From Bradyrhizobium diazoefficiens (lineage in GTDB: Bacteria > Pseudomonadota > Alphaproteobacteria > Rhizobiales > Xanthobacteraceae): a stretch of DNA of 64,000 nt. The stretch is taken from the NCBI RefSeq assembly GCF_018131185.1, contig NZ_JAFCJE010000006.1, positions 310,001 to 374,000 on the forward strand, written 5' to 3'. Positions 32,969 to 40,550 of this stretch are shown in pieces (position 1 is the stretch's first letter; every line of letters starts with the position of its first letter). The position numbers were made by a program, and so were the translations under genes. The notes beneath the pieces are model-generated. The model ran no database searches. It was not told the origin of the DNA and was given only the letters and a program-made list of their open reading frames with translations.

Positions 32969-33580
32969 ATGACGCGCATCATCACCGCCATCGCTCTGCT
33001 CCTGCCTGCGTTCTCCGCATCGGCCCAAACCGCGCCGCCGCAGGAGGGGCCGATCACCTGCACGTCGCCGGTGGCGCCTGACGACACCGAGAAGAGCCTC
33101 AAACAGCGCTACGGCAAGGACGCCGTGGTGCAGGAGGTGCCTGGCGCCGAGGGCGAACGCTACAAGGGGGTCGTGCTGTTCCCGAAGGCGAGGGACCGTC
33201 GCATCGAGATTGCCTTCACCGACGACAAGGCCGGGCGCGCCTCCGGCCTGACCTTGCGCGATGCAGGCAGGCCCAGTCTGTGGAACGTCGCCGGTGTCAC
33301 GATCGGATCCTCCCTTGCCGACGTGCAGAAGGCCAACGGCAAGCCGTTCCTCGTCAGCGGCTTCGAATGGGACTATGGCGGTTTCGTCACCGACTGGAAG
33401 GGCGGGGCGCTCGGACGTCCGATGCAAGGTGGCTGCCGGATGACGATCCGTTTCGGTGGGAAGATCGGCGCGCCCAAAGCGTTGTCCGGTGACGGCGTCA
33501 AGGCGGCCTCCGACAACGCGGCGCTGGTGAAATGGGCGCCCGTCGTGACCGAGATCGGCGTCAACTTTCCGGACAAGTGA
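32969..33580 (+). CDS. Secreted protein of unknown function
   Basis: The start at the ATG at 32969 gives 203 residues with a clear signal peptide (M-T-R-I-I-T-A-I-A-L-L-L-P-A-F-S-A-S-A-Q). The mature part has strands and loops such as V-A-G-V-T-I-G-S-S-L-A-D-V-Q-K-A-N-G-K-P-F, which resemble the small periplasmic calcium- or ligand-binding-like proteins found in many Bradyrhizobium genomes, but I cannot name a family. A single Cys lies near residue 26 and a second near 160 and could pair. There is no close neighbour on the same strand. Confidence 0.65.
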   Translation: MTRIITAIALLLPAFSASAQTAPPQEGPITCTSPVAPDDTEKSLKQRYGKDAVVQEVPGAEGERYKGVVLFPKARDRRIEIAFTDDKAGRASGLTLRDAGRPSLWNVAGVTIGSSLADVQKANGKPFLVSGFEWDYGGFVTDWKGGALGRPMQGGCRMTIRFGGKIGAPKALSGDGVKAASDNAALVKWAPVVTEIGVNFPDK

Positions 33581-33961
33581 CGATGCCGCGCGTTCGCCAT
33601 CCTTACGCTGCGCTTGTTGGACAAGAGTGGCGACTGCGCCACCCATCCAATGCGCGTCCGAAATCTCGGGTGAAATAAACCAATCGGTAGGAATTGGTCC
33701 GTGGCTGTTTTTGCGGATCTGATTTGTTCTTTGAGAACGAAGTGGAGTCAGATGCAGAACGAAAGCCGACGTGTCCGAGACGCAAGCGACACGGCCGCCA
33801 TGCGGACGAAGCGCAGGCGCGCCAGCCAATCGTCCGGCTCGGCTTGATCCAGCTTTTCACCCGCCTTGACGGCAGGTCGGGAGCTTCGATTTCAATATCG
33901 CTGAAACGAAAAGGCGCTTCCACCGGAAGCGCCTTTTGCTGTCGCATGAAGTCCGGGTCGC
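33581..33961. other. 381-bp intergenic region holding a terminator
   Basis: The region between the convergent secreted-protein and glnA genes has a strong hairpin at 33909-33937. Apart from that I see nothing in it: the long minus-strand frame running through it lacks any recognisable motif and overlaps the hairpin. Confidence 0.5.
33909..33937. terminator. Bidirectional terminator downstream of glnA
   Basis: AAAAGGCGCTTCC (33909-33921) and GGAAGCGCCTTTT (33925-33937) form a 13-bp perfect stem with an ACC loop. The A and T runs at each end serve as U-tracts on both strands. It lies 24 bp downstream of the glnA stop. Confidence 0.9.
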
Positions 33962-35371
33962 TTAGTTCGAATAGTACATCTCGAACTCGACCGGGTGCGG
34001 GGTCATTTCGAAGCGGGCGACTTCGGTCATCTTCAGCTCGATGTAGGCGTCGATGAAGTCGTCGTCGAACACGCCGCCGGCCTTGAGGAAGCCGCGGTCC
34101 TTGTCGAGGTTTTCGAGCGCCTCGCGCAGCGAACCGCAGACGGTCGGGATCTGCTTCAGCTCTTCCTTCGGCAGGTCGTAGAGGTCCTTGTCCATCGCCG
34201 GACCCGGATCGATCTTGTTCTTGATGCCGTCGAGGCCGGCCATCAGCATCGCGGCGAAGCCGAGATAGGGATTGGCCATCGGATCGGGGAAGCGCACCTC
34301 GACGCGCTTGGCCTTCGGCGAAGCGGTGTAGGGAATGCGGCAGGAGGCCGAGCGGTTGCGCGCGGAGTAGGCGAGCAGCACGGGGGCCTCATAGCCCGGG
34401 ACCAGACGCTTGTACGAGTTGGTCGACGGGTTGGTGAAGGCGTTGATCGCCTTGGCGTGCTTGATGATGCCGCCGATGTAGTGCAGGCAGGTCTCCGACA
34501 GATCGGCGTATTTGTTGCCGGCGAACACCGGCTTGCCGTCCTTCCAGATCGACTGGTGCACGTGCATGCCCGAGCCGTTGTCGCCGTAGATCGGCTTCGG
34601 CATGAAGGTGGCGGTCTTGCCGTAGATGTGCGCGACCTGGTGGATGCAGTATTTGTAGATCTGCATGTGGTCGGCCATCAGCGTCAGCGTGTCGAACTTC
34701 ATGCCGAGTTCGTGCTGGGCGGAGGCGACCTCGTGATGGTGCTTCTCGACCTTGACGCCCATCTTGGCCATGGCCCCGAGCATCTCGGAGCGCATGTCCT
34801 GCACCGAGTCCTGCGGCGGCACGGGGAAGTAGCCGCCCTTGGTGCGGATGCGGTGGCCGAGATTGCCGCCTTCATATTCGGTGTCGGAGTTGGTCGGCAG
34901 CTCCGAGGAATCGAGACGGAAGCCGGTCTTGTAGGGGTCGGCCGAATAGCGCACGTCGTCGAACACGAAGAACTCGGCTTCGGGGCCGACGAACACGCTG
35001 TCGCCCACGCCCATCGACTTCACCATGGCTTCCGCCTTCTTGGCGATGCCGCGGGGGTCGCGGTTGTAGGGCTCGCCGGTGGTCGGCTCGAGCACGTCGC
35101 AGGTGATGACCATGGTGGTCTCGGCGAAGAACGGGTCGATCGTCGCAGTGACCGGGTCGGGCATCAGGCACATGTCGGACTCGTTGATCGCCTTCCAGCC
35201 GGCGATCGAGGAGCCGTCGAACATCGTTCCCTCGGCGAAGATGTCGTCATCGATCATGCTGACGTCGAACGTCACATGCTGCCACTTGCCGCGCGGATCG
35301 GTGAAGCGCAGGTCGACGTATTTGACGTCGTTGTCCTTGATCGATTTCAGGACGTCTTTGGCGGTCTTCAT
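33962..35371 (-). CDS. glnA: Type I glutamine synthetase
   Basis: The 469-residue protein is a dodecameric GSI-beta type glutamine synthetase that makes glutamine from glutamate, ammonium and ATP. The signatures are F-D-G-S-S-I-A-G-W near residue 51, G-P-E-A-E-F-F-V-F, the ATP-binding K-P-I-Y-G-D-N-G-S-G-M-H-V-H-Q-S, the N-P-S-T-N-S-Y-K-R-L segment and R-I-P. The adenylylation loop K-D-L-Y-D-L-P-K-E-E (Tyr near 398) is present, so regulation by GlnE with PII is expected. It is preceded by glnB on the same strand with a 151-bp gap that contains a perfect 14-bp palindrome. A strong terminator follows. Confidence 0.98.
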   Translation of the reverse strand: MKTAKDVLKSIKDNDVKYVDLRFTDPRGKWQHVTFDVSMIDDDIFAEGTMFDGSSIAGWKAINESDMCLMPDPVTATIDPFFAETTMVITCDVLEPTTGEPYNRDPRGIAKKAEAMVKSMGVGDSVFVGPEAEFFVFDDVRYSADPYKTGFRLDSSELPTNSDTEYEGGNLGHRIRTKGGYFPVPPQDSVQDMRSEMLGAMAKMGVKVEKHHHEVASAQHELGMKFDTLTLMADHMQIYKYCIHQVAHIYGKTATFMPKPIYGDNGSGMHVHQSIWKDGKPVFAGNKYADLSETCLHYIGGIIKHAKAINAFTNPSTNSYKRLVPGYEAPVLLAYSARNRSASCRIPYTASPKAKRVEVRFPDPMANPYLGFAAMLMAGLDGIKNKIDPGPAMDKDLYDLPKEELKQIPTVCGSLREALENLDKDRGFLKAGGVFDDDFIDAYIELKMTEVARFEMTPHPVEFEMYYSN

Positions 35372-35421
35372 GCATACCCCTTTTGGCTCTGCGGGTCGGT
35401 TTCCAGATGAGCAAAATTATT

Positions 35422-35435
35422 CTCGCTCGAGCGAG
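35422..35435. promoter_or_regulatory. 14-bp perfect palindrome between glnB and glnA
   Basis: CTCGCTCGAGCGAG is self-complementary and is flanked by AAAATTATT on one side and TTTTGCG on the other, giving a longer imperfect dyad. It lies 51 bp upstream of the glnA start, where an operator or an RNA hairpin in the intergenic transcript could act. No matching regulator is known to me. Confidence 0.5.
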
Positions 35436-35522
35436 TTTTGCGCGACCGCACAAACGAAATCAGGCCGCCGAAGCAGCCTTATTTCTAGTCGGAGTGTCGC
35501 AAAATTCGGGATAGCACCCGGT

Positions 35523-35861
35523 TCAGATAGCGTCCAGCCCGGATTCGCCGGTTCGGATGCGGATCGCCTCTTCGATGTTGGAGACGAAGATCTTACCGTC
35601 GCCGATGCGCCCGGTCTGCGCGGCGCGGCGGATGGCGTCGATGGCGCGCTCGACCAGATCGTCGCCGATCACGATCTCGATCTTCACCTTGGGCAGGAAA
35701 TCGACGATGTATTCTGCGCCGCGGTAGAGTTCGGCGTGCCCCTTCTGCCGGCCAAACCCCTTGGCTTCGGTGACGGTGATGCCCTGAAGGCCGACTTCCT
35801 GAAGCGCTTCCTTCACCTCGTCGAGCTTGAATGGCTTGATGATGGCTTCGATTTTCTTCAC
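35523..35861 (-). CDS. glnB: Nitrogen regulatory protein PII
   Basis: The start is the GTG at 35861, with GGGAGG 6 bp upstream, giving the canonical 112 residues (V-K-K-I-E-A-I-I-K-P-F-K-L-D-E-V). The T-loop K-G-H-A-E-L-Y-R-G-A-E-Y is present with the uridylylation site Tyr51. The B loop T-G-R-I-G-D-G-K-I-F and the C-terminal R-I-R-T-G-E are typical. GlnB signals nitrogen and energy status by binding ATP, ADP and 2-oxoglutarate and by GlnD uridylylation, controlling GlnE and NtrB. It is transcribed toward glnA, and a sigma-54 promoter lies upstream at 36032-36050. Confidence 0.97.
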   Translation of the reverse strand: MKKIEAIIKPFKLDEVKEALQEVGLQGITVTEAKGFGRQKGHAELYRGAEYIVDFLPKVKIEIVIGDDLVERAIDAIRRAAQTGRIGDGKIFVSNIEEAIRIRTGESGLDAI

Positions 35862-36242
35862 TGCGCGCCTCCCGGCCTTTCGAACAAAATGCAACGTCTT
35901 CGTCAGGATGCGCTTCTCTCAACGCACGATCTTGTCTTCGCTAAGCCGGGATCCCTGACTGTCCGGCCTACAACGGCCGGCGACACCCTGATAAATGCCA
36001 GTGAGCACGACGGACCGAAGCGGCTTCCTCGAAAGCAGGGTCTATGCCAAGTTGCAAATGCCCTGATTATTGAAGCGTTATCAGCCTTTTAACGAGCATC
36101 TCTGAGTGTAGCGCCGACCTGCACAAAATACCGAAGACTACGAAATAGGCAAACGGTTCAATATGTGTGCAGATCGTTGTTCCCCGCGTCGGATCGGCAC
36201 GGAAGATGCCTGTTGAAAAGGCGATTGTACTAGGGAAGTGGC
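35862..36242. other. 381-bp divergent glnB/nnr intergenic region
   Basis: The gap holds the sigma-54 promoter of glnB at 36032-36050 and, between 36070 and 36242, the undefined promoter of the divergent nnr gene. An AT-rich patch (GATTATTGAAGCGTTATCAG) is near 36065. I looked for NtrC half-sites upstream of the sigma-54 element and saw no convincing pair. Confidence 0.5.
36032..36050 (-). promoter_or_regulatory. Sigma-54 (-24/-12) promoter of glnB
   Basis: Reading the minus strand, TTGGCATAGACCCTGCTTT has GG and GC with 10 bp between, exactly the -24/-12 spacing. It deviates by T for C after TTGGCA and C for T before TGC. It lies about 170 bp upstream of the glnB start. NtrC-dependent tandem promoters have been described for B. 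japonicum glnB, so this agrees with established knowledge. Confidence 0.8.
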
Positions 36243-37742
36243 ATGGAAGTTCTGACCAACGCCGAAATGCAGCGCGCGGACCAGCTCGCCATCGCGGCCG
36301 GCACGCCCGGTTTCAAGCTGATGCTCAGCGCGGGCCAGGCGGTCGCTGATGCTGCCCAGGCGCTGGTGGAGGAGGGGCCGATCCTGATCGTGGCCGGGCC
36401 CGGCAACAATGGCGGTGATGGTTTTGTCGCAGCCGCCGAGCTCGCAGCCCAGGGCCGCGAGGTCTCGGTGATCGCGGCGTGCGAACGCGACCAGCTTCAG
36501 GGCGATGCGGCCTCCGCCGCGCGCGGCTGGAAGCATCCGCTGCTTCCGTTCAACCCGCAGGCGATCGGACGGCCCGCGCTGATCATCGACGCGCTGTTCG
36601 GCGCCGGCCTCAGCCGTCCCGTCGACGGCGAGGCGCGCGCGATGATCGAGGCGATCAATGCCAACGGCGCCCCGGCGCTGGCGGTCGACCTGCCGAGCGG
36701 CATCAACGGCACCAGCGCGGCGGTGATGGGCGCGGCGGTGAATGCCACCGAGACCGTCACCTTCTTTCGCAAGAAGCCGGCGCATCTGCTGCTGCCGGGC
36801 CGGATGCATTGCGGCCGCGTGCGCGTCGCCGACATCGGCATCGACGCGCAGGTGCTGGACGAGATCGCGCCGCAGACTTTCGAGAACGATCCGGATTTCT
36901 GGGGTGGCGCTTTTCCGGTGCCGCGCATGGACGGCCACAAATACGCGCGGGGTCATGTGCTGGCGGTCTCGGGCGATGCGACGGCGACCGGCGCGGCGAG
37001 GCTGGCAGCGCGCGGCGCGCTGCGGGCAGGGGCGGGCCTGGTGACGCTGGCGAGCCCGCGCGATGCGCTCGCGATCAACGCGGCCGCGCTCACGGCCGTC
37101 ATGGTTCGTCCCGTCGACACGGCGATCGAGTTCGGCGAGCTGCTCGGCGACAAGCGCTACGGCACCTGCATCATCGGTCCCGGCGCAGGCATCGGTGAGC
37201 GCACCTGCGATCTCGTCCACACCGCGTTGAGCGCGCAGCGTCATCTGGTGCTCGATGCCGATGCGCTGACGAGCTTTGCCGCAACCCCCGAGCGCCTGTT
37301 CGAATCGATCAAGTCCTCAGGTGACAATGCGGTGGTGCTGACGCCGCACGAAGGCGAGTTTCCACGCCTGTTCTCCGACCTCAGCAACAAGCATCCGGGC
37401 CGCTCCAAGTTGGAGCGCGTGCGCGCCGCTGCCGAGCGCTGCGGCGCCGTCGTGCTGCTGAAGGGGCCCGACACCACCATCGCCGCTCCCGACGGCCGCG
37501 CCACCATCGCCGCCAACGCGCCGCCCTGGCTCGCTACCGCCGGCGCAGGCGACGTCCTCTCCGGCATCATCGCAGGACTGCTGGCGCAGGGCGTGCCGGC
37601 GTTCGAAGCCGCCACCATCGGCGTCTGGATGCATGGCGAGGCGGCAAGCGAGGCGGGACCGGGCCTGATCGCGGAAGACCTCACCGAGACGCTGCCGGCC
37701 GTGCACCGGCAGATCTATTCTGCGCTGGGGGTAGAGTATTAG
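36243..37742 (+). CDS. nnr: Bifunctional NAD(P)H-hydrate repair enzyme (epimerase and dehydratase)
   Basis: The 499-residue protein fuses two domains that repair hydrated NAD(P)H. Residues 1-210 are the YjeF_N epimerase domain, with A-G-P-G-N-N-G-G-D-G-F at about 51-61 and D-A-L-F-G-A-G-L-S-R-P. Residues 225-499 are the ribokinase-like ADP-dependent dehydratase with K-Y-A-R-G-H-V, G-P-G-A-G, V-L-T-P-H-E-G-E-F and N-A-P-P-W-L-A-T-A-G-A-G-D-V-L-S-G. The start has AGGGAAG upstream. It is divergent from glnB, and the downstream GNAT gene overlaps the stop by one base, suggesting coupling. Confidence 0.95.
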   Translation: MEVLTNAEMQRADQLAIAAGTPGFKLMLSAGQAVADAAQALVEEGPILIVAGPGNNGGDGFVAAAELAAQGREVSVIAACERDQLQGDAASAARGWKHPLLPFNPQAIGRPALIIDALFGAGLSRPVDGEARAMIEAINANGAPALAVDLPSGINGTSAAVMGAAVNATETVTFFRKKPAHLLLPGRMHCGRVRVADIGIDAQVLDEIAPQTFENDPDFWGGAFPVPRMDGHKYARGHVLAVSGDATATGAARLAARGALRAGAGLVTLASPRDALAINAAALTAVMVRPVDTAIEFGELLGDKRYGTCIIGPGAGIGERTCDLVHTALSAQRHLVLDADALTSFAATPERLFESIKSSGDNAVVLTPHEGEFPRLFSDLSNKHPGRSKLERVRAAAERCGAVVLLKGPDTTIAAPDGRATIAANAPPWLATAGAGDVLSGIIAGLLAQGVPAFEAATIGVWMHGEAASEAGPGLIAEDLTETLPAVHRQIYSALGVEY

Positions 37743-38191
37743 TGCTCAGACAGCTCGCGCTCGTGAATATGGGCGCAGCTGCGCGGGTGCATCGGATCGC
37801 GTTCGACCGGGCGATGCCGTGGCTCGCCGGGCTGCGCACGCCGGACGAGGATCGCTGGTTCTATCGCGAGCGTGTCTTTCCGACGTGCCGGGTGTGGGGA
37901 TGCTTCGACGATGGCGAACTGAGCGGGATCATCGCGTTCCGCGAGGGCTGCGTCGAGCAGCTCTACGTGCTTCCGACCGCCCAAGGCCGGGGCGTCGGCA
38001 CCGAGCTCCTCTACGTCGCCAAGGGCGTCTGCGAGCGGTTGGAGCTCTGGACCTTTCAGCGCAACGCAACGGCGCGACGCTTCTACGAGGCGCGCGGGTT
38101 CGAACTGGTCGAGCAGACGGACGGGGCGCGGAACGAGGAGCGGGAGCCGGACGTCCGCTACCTCTGGACGCGTGCGCCAGTTGATCTTTGA
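37742..38191 (+). CDS. GNAT family N-acetyltransferase
   Basis: The GTG start at 37742 shares a base with the nnr stop, so translation is probably coupled. The 149-residue protein has the GNAT acetyl-CoA loop L-P-T-A-Q-G-R-G-V-G-T-E-L-L (about residues 78-91) and the C-terminal N-A-T-A-R-R-F-Y-E-A-R-G-F-E-L segment that builds the acceptor site. The substrate, an amine on a small molecule or protein, is unknown. Its link to nnr seems to be only positional. Confidence 0.85.
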   Translation: MLRQLALVNMGAAARVHRIAFDRAMPWLAGLRTPDEDRWFYRERVFPTCRVWGCFDDGELSGIIAFREGCVEQLYVLPTAQGRGVGTELLYVAKGVCERLELWTFQRNATARRFYEARGFELVEQTDGARNEEREPDVRYLWTRAPVDL

Positions 38192-38196
38192 TGGAT

Positions 38197-38214
38197 TGTA
38201 GTCTAAAAACTACA
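38197..38214. promoter_or_regulatory. Inverted repeat upstream of the toxin gene
   Basis: TGTAGT (38197-38202) and ACTACA (38209-38214) are inverted with a 6-bp CTAAAA spacer, ending 1 bp before the toxin GTG start. The location fits autoregulation by the toxin-antitoxin complex. Confidence 0.6.
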
Positions 38215-38215
38215 T

Positions 38216-38512
38216 GTGGTTGAGCTCAAGCAGACTGAAACGTTTCGGAAGTGGCGATCGCGGCTCCGAGACGAGCGCGCCAAGGCCCTGATCGCCTCGC
38301 GACTGGATCGGTTAGCTCAAGGACATGCCGGTGATGTTGAGTCGGTGGGCGACGGAGTAAGCGAGCTGCGTATTCATCACGGCCCCGGCTATCGCATCTA
38401 TTTCGAGAAGCGGGGCAGCCTCATCATCGTTTTGCTGTGCGATGGCGACAAGAGCACGCAGGCGAAAGACATCAAGGCGGCCAAGCGCCTGGCCGAGACG
38501 TGGAGCGAGTAA
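38216..38512 (+). CDS. RelE/HigB-type toxin (addiction module)
   Basis: The GTG start gives 98 residues. The sequence F-R-K-W-R-S-R-L-R-D-E-R-A-K-A-L-I-A near the start, V-S-E-L-R-I-H-H-G-P-G-Y-R-I-Y-F and V-L-L-C-D-G-D-K-S-T-Q are the features of the COG3657 subgroup of the RelE/ParE superfamily. Most members are mRNA interferases. The stop is 1 bp from the antitoxin start, with the toxin gene first, which is the HigBA order. No ribosome site precedes it; an inverted repeat occupies that space. Confidence 0.9.
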   Translation: MVELKQTETFRKWRSRLRDERAKALIASRLDRLAQGHAGDVESVGDGVSELRIHHGPGYRIYFEKRGSLIIVLLCDGDKSTQAKDIKAAKRLAETWSE

Positions 38513-38513
38513 G

Positions 38514-38801
38514 ATGGGCGAGAAGCTGACGACCTATGATCCAGCCGAGGACCTTCAGTCCGACGAGGCCATCGCCATCTTCATGGAGGAGGCATTCAAG
38601 ACCGAGGATGCTGCCTATATCGCGCATGCGCTTGGTGTCGTCGCTCGCGCCAAAGGGATGACGCAGATCGCCAAAGACACGGGCCTGTCGCGTGAGCAAC
38701 TCTATCGCTCGTTCAGCACCAACGGTAACCCGACGCTCAAGACGACGATCGCGGTGATGAAGGCTCTTGGAATTGAACTCACCGCCAAGCCGCACGCTTA
38801 A
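38514..38801 (+). CDS. Antitoxin of the RelE/HigB-type pair (HTH)
   Basis: The ATG at 38514 starts a 95-residue protein with a helix-turn-helix near residues 50-85: K-G-M-T-Q-I-A-K-D-T-G-L-S-R-E-Q-L-Y-R-S-F. The R-E-Q-L-Y-R-S-F-S-x-x-G-N-P-T motif is characteristic of the putative addiction-module antidote family (COG3636). It would bind and neutralise the toxin and repress the shared promoter through the inverted repeat. A multicopper-oxidase-like gene follows on the opposite strand, 9 bp away. Confidence 0.92.
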   Translation: MGEKLTTYDPAEDLQSDEAIAIFMEEAFKTEDAAYIAHALGVVARAKGMTQIAKDTGLSREQLYRSFSTNGNPTLKTTIAVMKALGIELTAKPHA

Positions 38802-38810
38802 CCGCGCGCC

Positions 38811-40139
38811 TCACTCCACCGCGTACCAGCGCACCAGCCGTGGCGCGGCCCAGTCGGTTGTGACGGATTCGATCAGCCATCGTCCGGGAGAGGTCGGCGC
38901 GAACGCGATGCGCTGGGTCTGGCCGGGCTCGATCGCGAGCGTGTCGAGCCAGTAGGGCTTCCAGCCGTCGTCGAGCCTGTCGAGCAGGCGGAAGGGCGGG
39001 CCGTGCAGGTGGAAGACGGTGGTTGCGGGGGCAGGGTTCTTCAGGGCCAGCACGACGGTGCGGCCGGGCCTGCCGCGGAAGGCCGGCGTCGAGGCGGTGG
39101 AGAAGGTCGCAGGCCGGGTCCAGCCGGCGTCGGTTGCGCCAAGCGCGACATCGAACCGCAGGGCGCCTTTCAGGTCGAGTTTCTCGGGCAGGTCGTTCGG
39201 CGGGAGCGGCTGTGCAAGCGGGGGTGGCGCGCGCCGGTCCAGTGTGCCTGATATCATGAGACGGCCGACCTGGCGCGCCTCCTTGCCGTCATGCAGCAGC
39301 AATGCGGCCGATGTGGCCGCATCCACGAAGGCGTCGGCGCGTGCGCCCGGTGCCAGCACCAGGGCGCCGTTGCGGGCCGAGAACGGCTCGGCGGGCTGCC
39401 CGTCCAAGGCCATCACGCGGACGTCGTGGCTCTCCAATTTGATTGCGAGAACAGTACGTTGCGAGCCGTTGATAAAGCGCAGCCGCAGCCGCTGATGGCT
39501 TGGGGCTGAGAGTTCGAATGAAGTCTGTCCGTTGATCGTGTAAAGCGTCGCCGCGTCCTTCGGGGCCTGGCCCGGTGGGACCGCGGTGCCATCCGGCTGC
39601 AGGCGCCATTCCTCGATCAGCAGAACCTCGTCACGGTCGACGGCGACCGGGCTGGCCTCGGCCGCGATGATCGGACGCGGGCGCGCCGGCTGCTTCAGGT
39701 CGTCCTCGAACAGGCGGAAGTCGGCCAGCAAGGTTCCGGCATTGGGAATTGAAATGATTGATGTTTCAACCGCATTTGGCGGCGCAGGGGCGCGGCCCCG
39801 GAGCGGGTCGGCCGGGGCTCCCCCGCTGAGGCCGTACCAGACTGGCGCAAGCGGCACAGGCAGGTCGTTCCGAAACACCACTTCGCAACGGTCGCCACGC
39901 CTCAGACGGACGTCCCTGAGATGGTTTGCGGCGGCGAGCTCCCAGATGGGGGTCGGCGGCTGCCCCGGCCTCAGAGCCAGCGTTGCCGGCCTTGCCTGAA
40001 GCGCGAGCTGGGCGGTCACGAGCGGCCCTGCGCCACCCGCCAACAGCCCGGCCGCCGAGGCGCCAAGTCCGGCTGAGAGCCCGGCTGAAAGTCCGGCCAA
40101 AAGCTCGCGTCGGGTCGGGTCGAAGATCCCAGGTTTCAT
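38811..40139 (-). CDS. SufI/FtsP-like multicopper oxidase-fold protein without copper ligands
   Basis: The start at 40139 gives 442 residues. The N-terminus has the twin-arginine motif P-T-R-R-E-L-L-A-G-L and a repeated L-S-A-G-L-G-A-S-A-A-G-L-L-A-G hydrophobic stretch, so the folded protein is exported by Tat. The three cupredoxin domains of a multicopper oxidase can be traced. The first site reads A-P-V-W-Y-G-L (99-104) where H-W-H-G is expected. H-L-H-G is kept at 377-380, but the C-terminal H-C-H-x3-H motif is replaced by G-R-W-L-I-E-S. The set resembles FtsP/SufI, which uses the fold without copper. A cell-division or envelope scaffold role is inferred; copper oxidation is unlikely. Confidence 0.8.
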   Translation of the reverse strand: MKPGIFDPTRRELLAGLSAGLSAGLGASAAGLLAGGAGPLVTAQLALQARPATLALRPGQPPTPIWELAAANHLRDVRLRRGDRCEVVFRNDLPVPLAPVWYGLSGGAPADPLRGRAPAPPNAVETSIISIPNAGTLLADFRLFEDDLKQPARPRPIIAAEASPVAVDRDEVLLIEEWRLQPDGTAVPPGQAPKDAATLYTINGQTSFELSAPSHQRLRLRFINGSQRTVLAIKLESHDVRVMALDGQPAEPFSARNGALVLAPGARADAFVDAATSAALLLHDGKEARQVGRLMISGTLDRRAPPPLAQPLPPNDLPEKLDLKGALRFDVALGATDAGWTRPATFSTASTPAFRGRPGRTVVLALKNPAPATTVFHLHGPPFRLLDRLDDGWKPYWLDTLAIEPGQTQRIAFAPTSPGRWLIESVTTDWAAPRLVRWYAVE

Positions 40140-40293
40140 CGGCCGATCCGGACCACGGCGCGCTGGATAAGTCCAGCCGTCGTGCCTACGTAAAGCCTGC
40201 CTCCATCGGGCCATTTTTTTGCTGCGAACAGTCAGGCACATGCTATAAGCCCGGCCGCCCGCGGCATCGCGGCCGGTCTTGATGCAACTTCAC

Positions 40294-40378
40294 GCGGGCG
40301 TGGCGGAACTGGTAGACGCGCTGGATTTAGGTTCCAGTGACGAAAGTTGTGGGGGTTCGAGTCCCTCCGCCCGCACCA
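40294..40378 (+). tRNA. tRNA-Leu(UAG)
   Basis: The 85-nt gene has acceptor GCGGGCG/CGCCCGC, a 5-bp anticodon stem CTGGA/TCCAG with loop TTTAGGT (anticodon TAG), a long variable arm, the GGTTCGAGTCC T-arm and an encoded CCA end. The long variable arm fits the class II tRNA-Leu. Confidence 0.96.
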
Positions 40379-40550
40379 AGCGCTTATCGCGTTTGCACGG
40401 ATTACGAGACCTGCTTTCGTGCGGATGTTCGTCCGCCGGGAGCCGGTCCAATGAAGCACCGGCGTTGAGGCGCTTGCCTCGCGCCGGATCGATTGATGAC
40501 AGCGTCCCGACGCATGCGCGCCGGGGCCGAAGAGAAGAAGATTGGACGCC

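Noticed and set aside
33694..34056. Plus-strand frame running from the intergenic region into glnA
   Set aside because: It overlaps the bidirectional terminator and the 3' end of glnA and shows no recognisable motif.
36051..36240. NtrC binding-site pair upstream of the glnB sigma-54 promoter
   Set aside because: Only weak partial matches such as TGTGCAGGTCGGCGCTAC were seen; they do not form a credible dyad pair.
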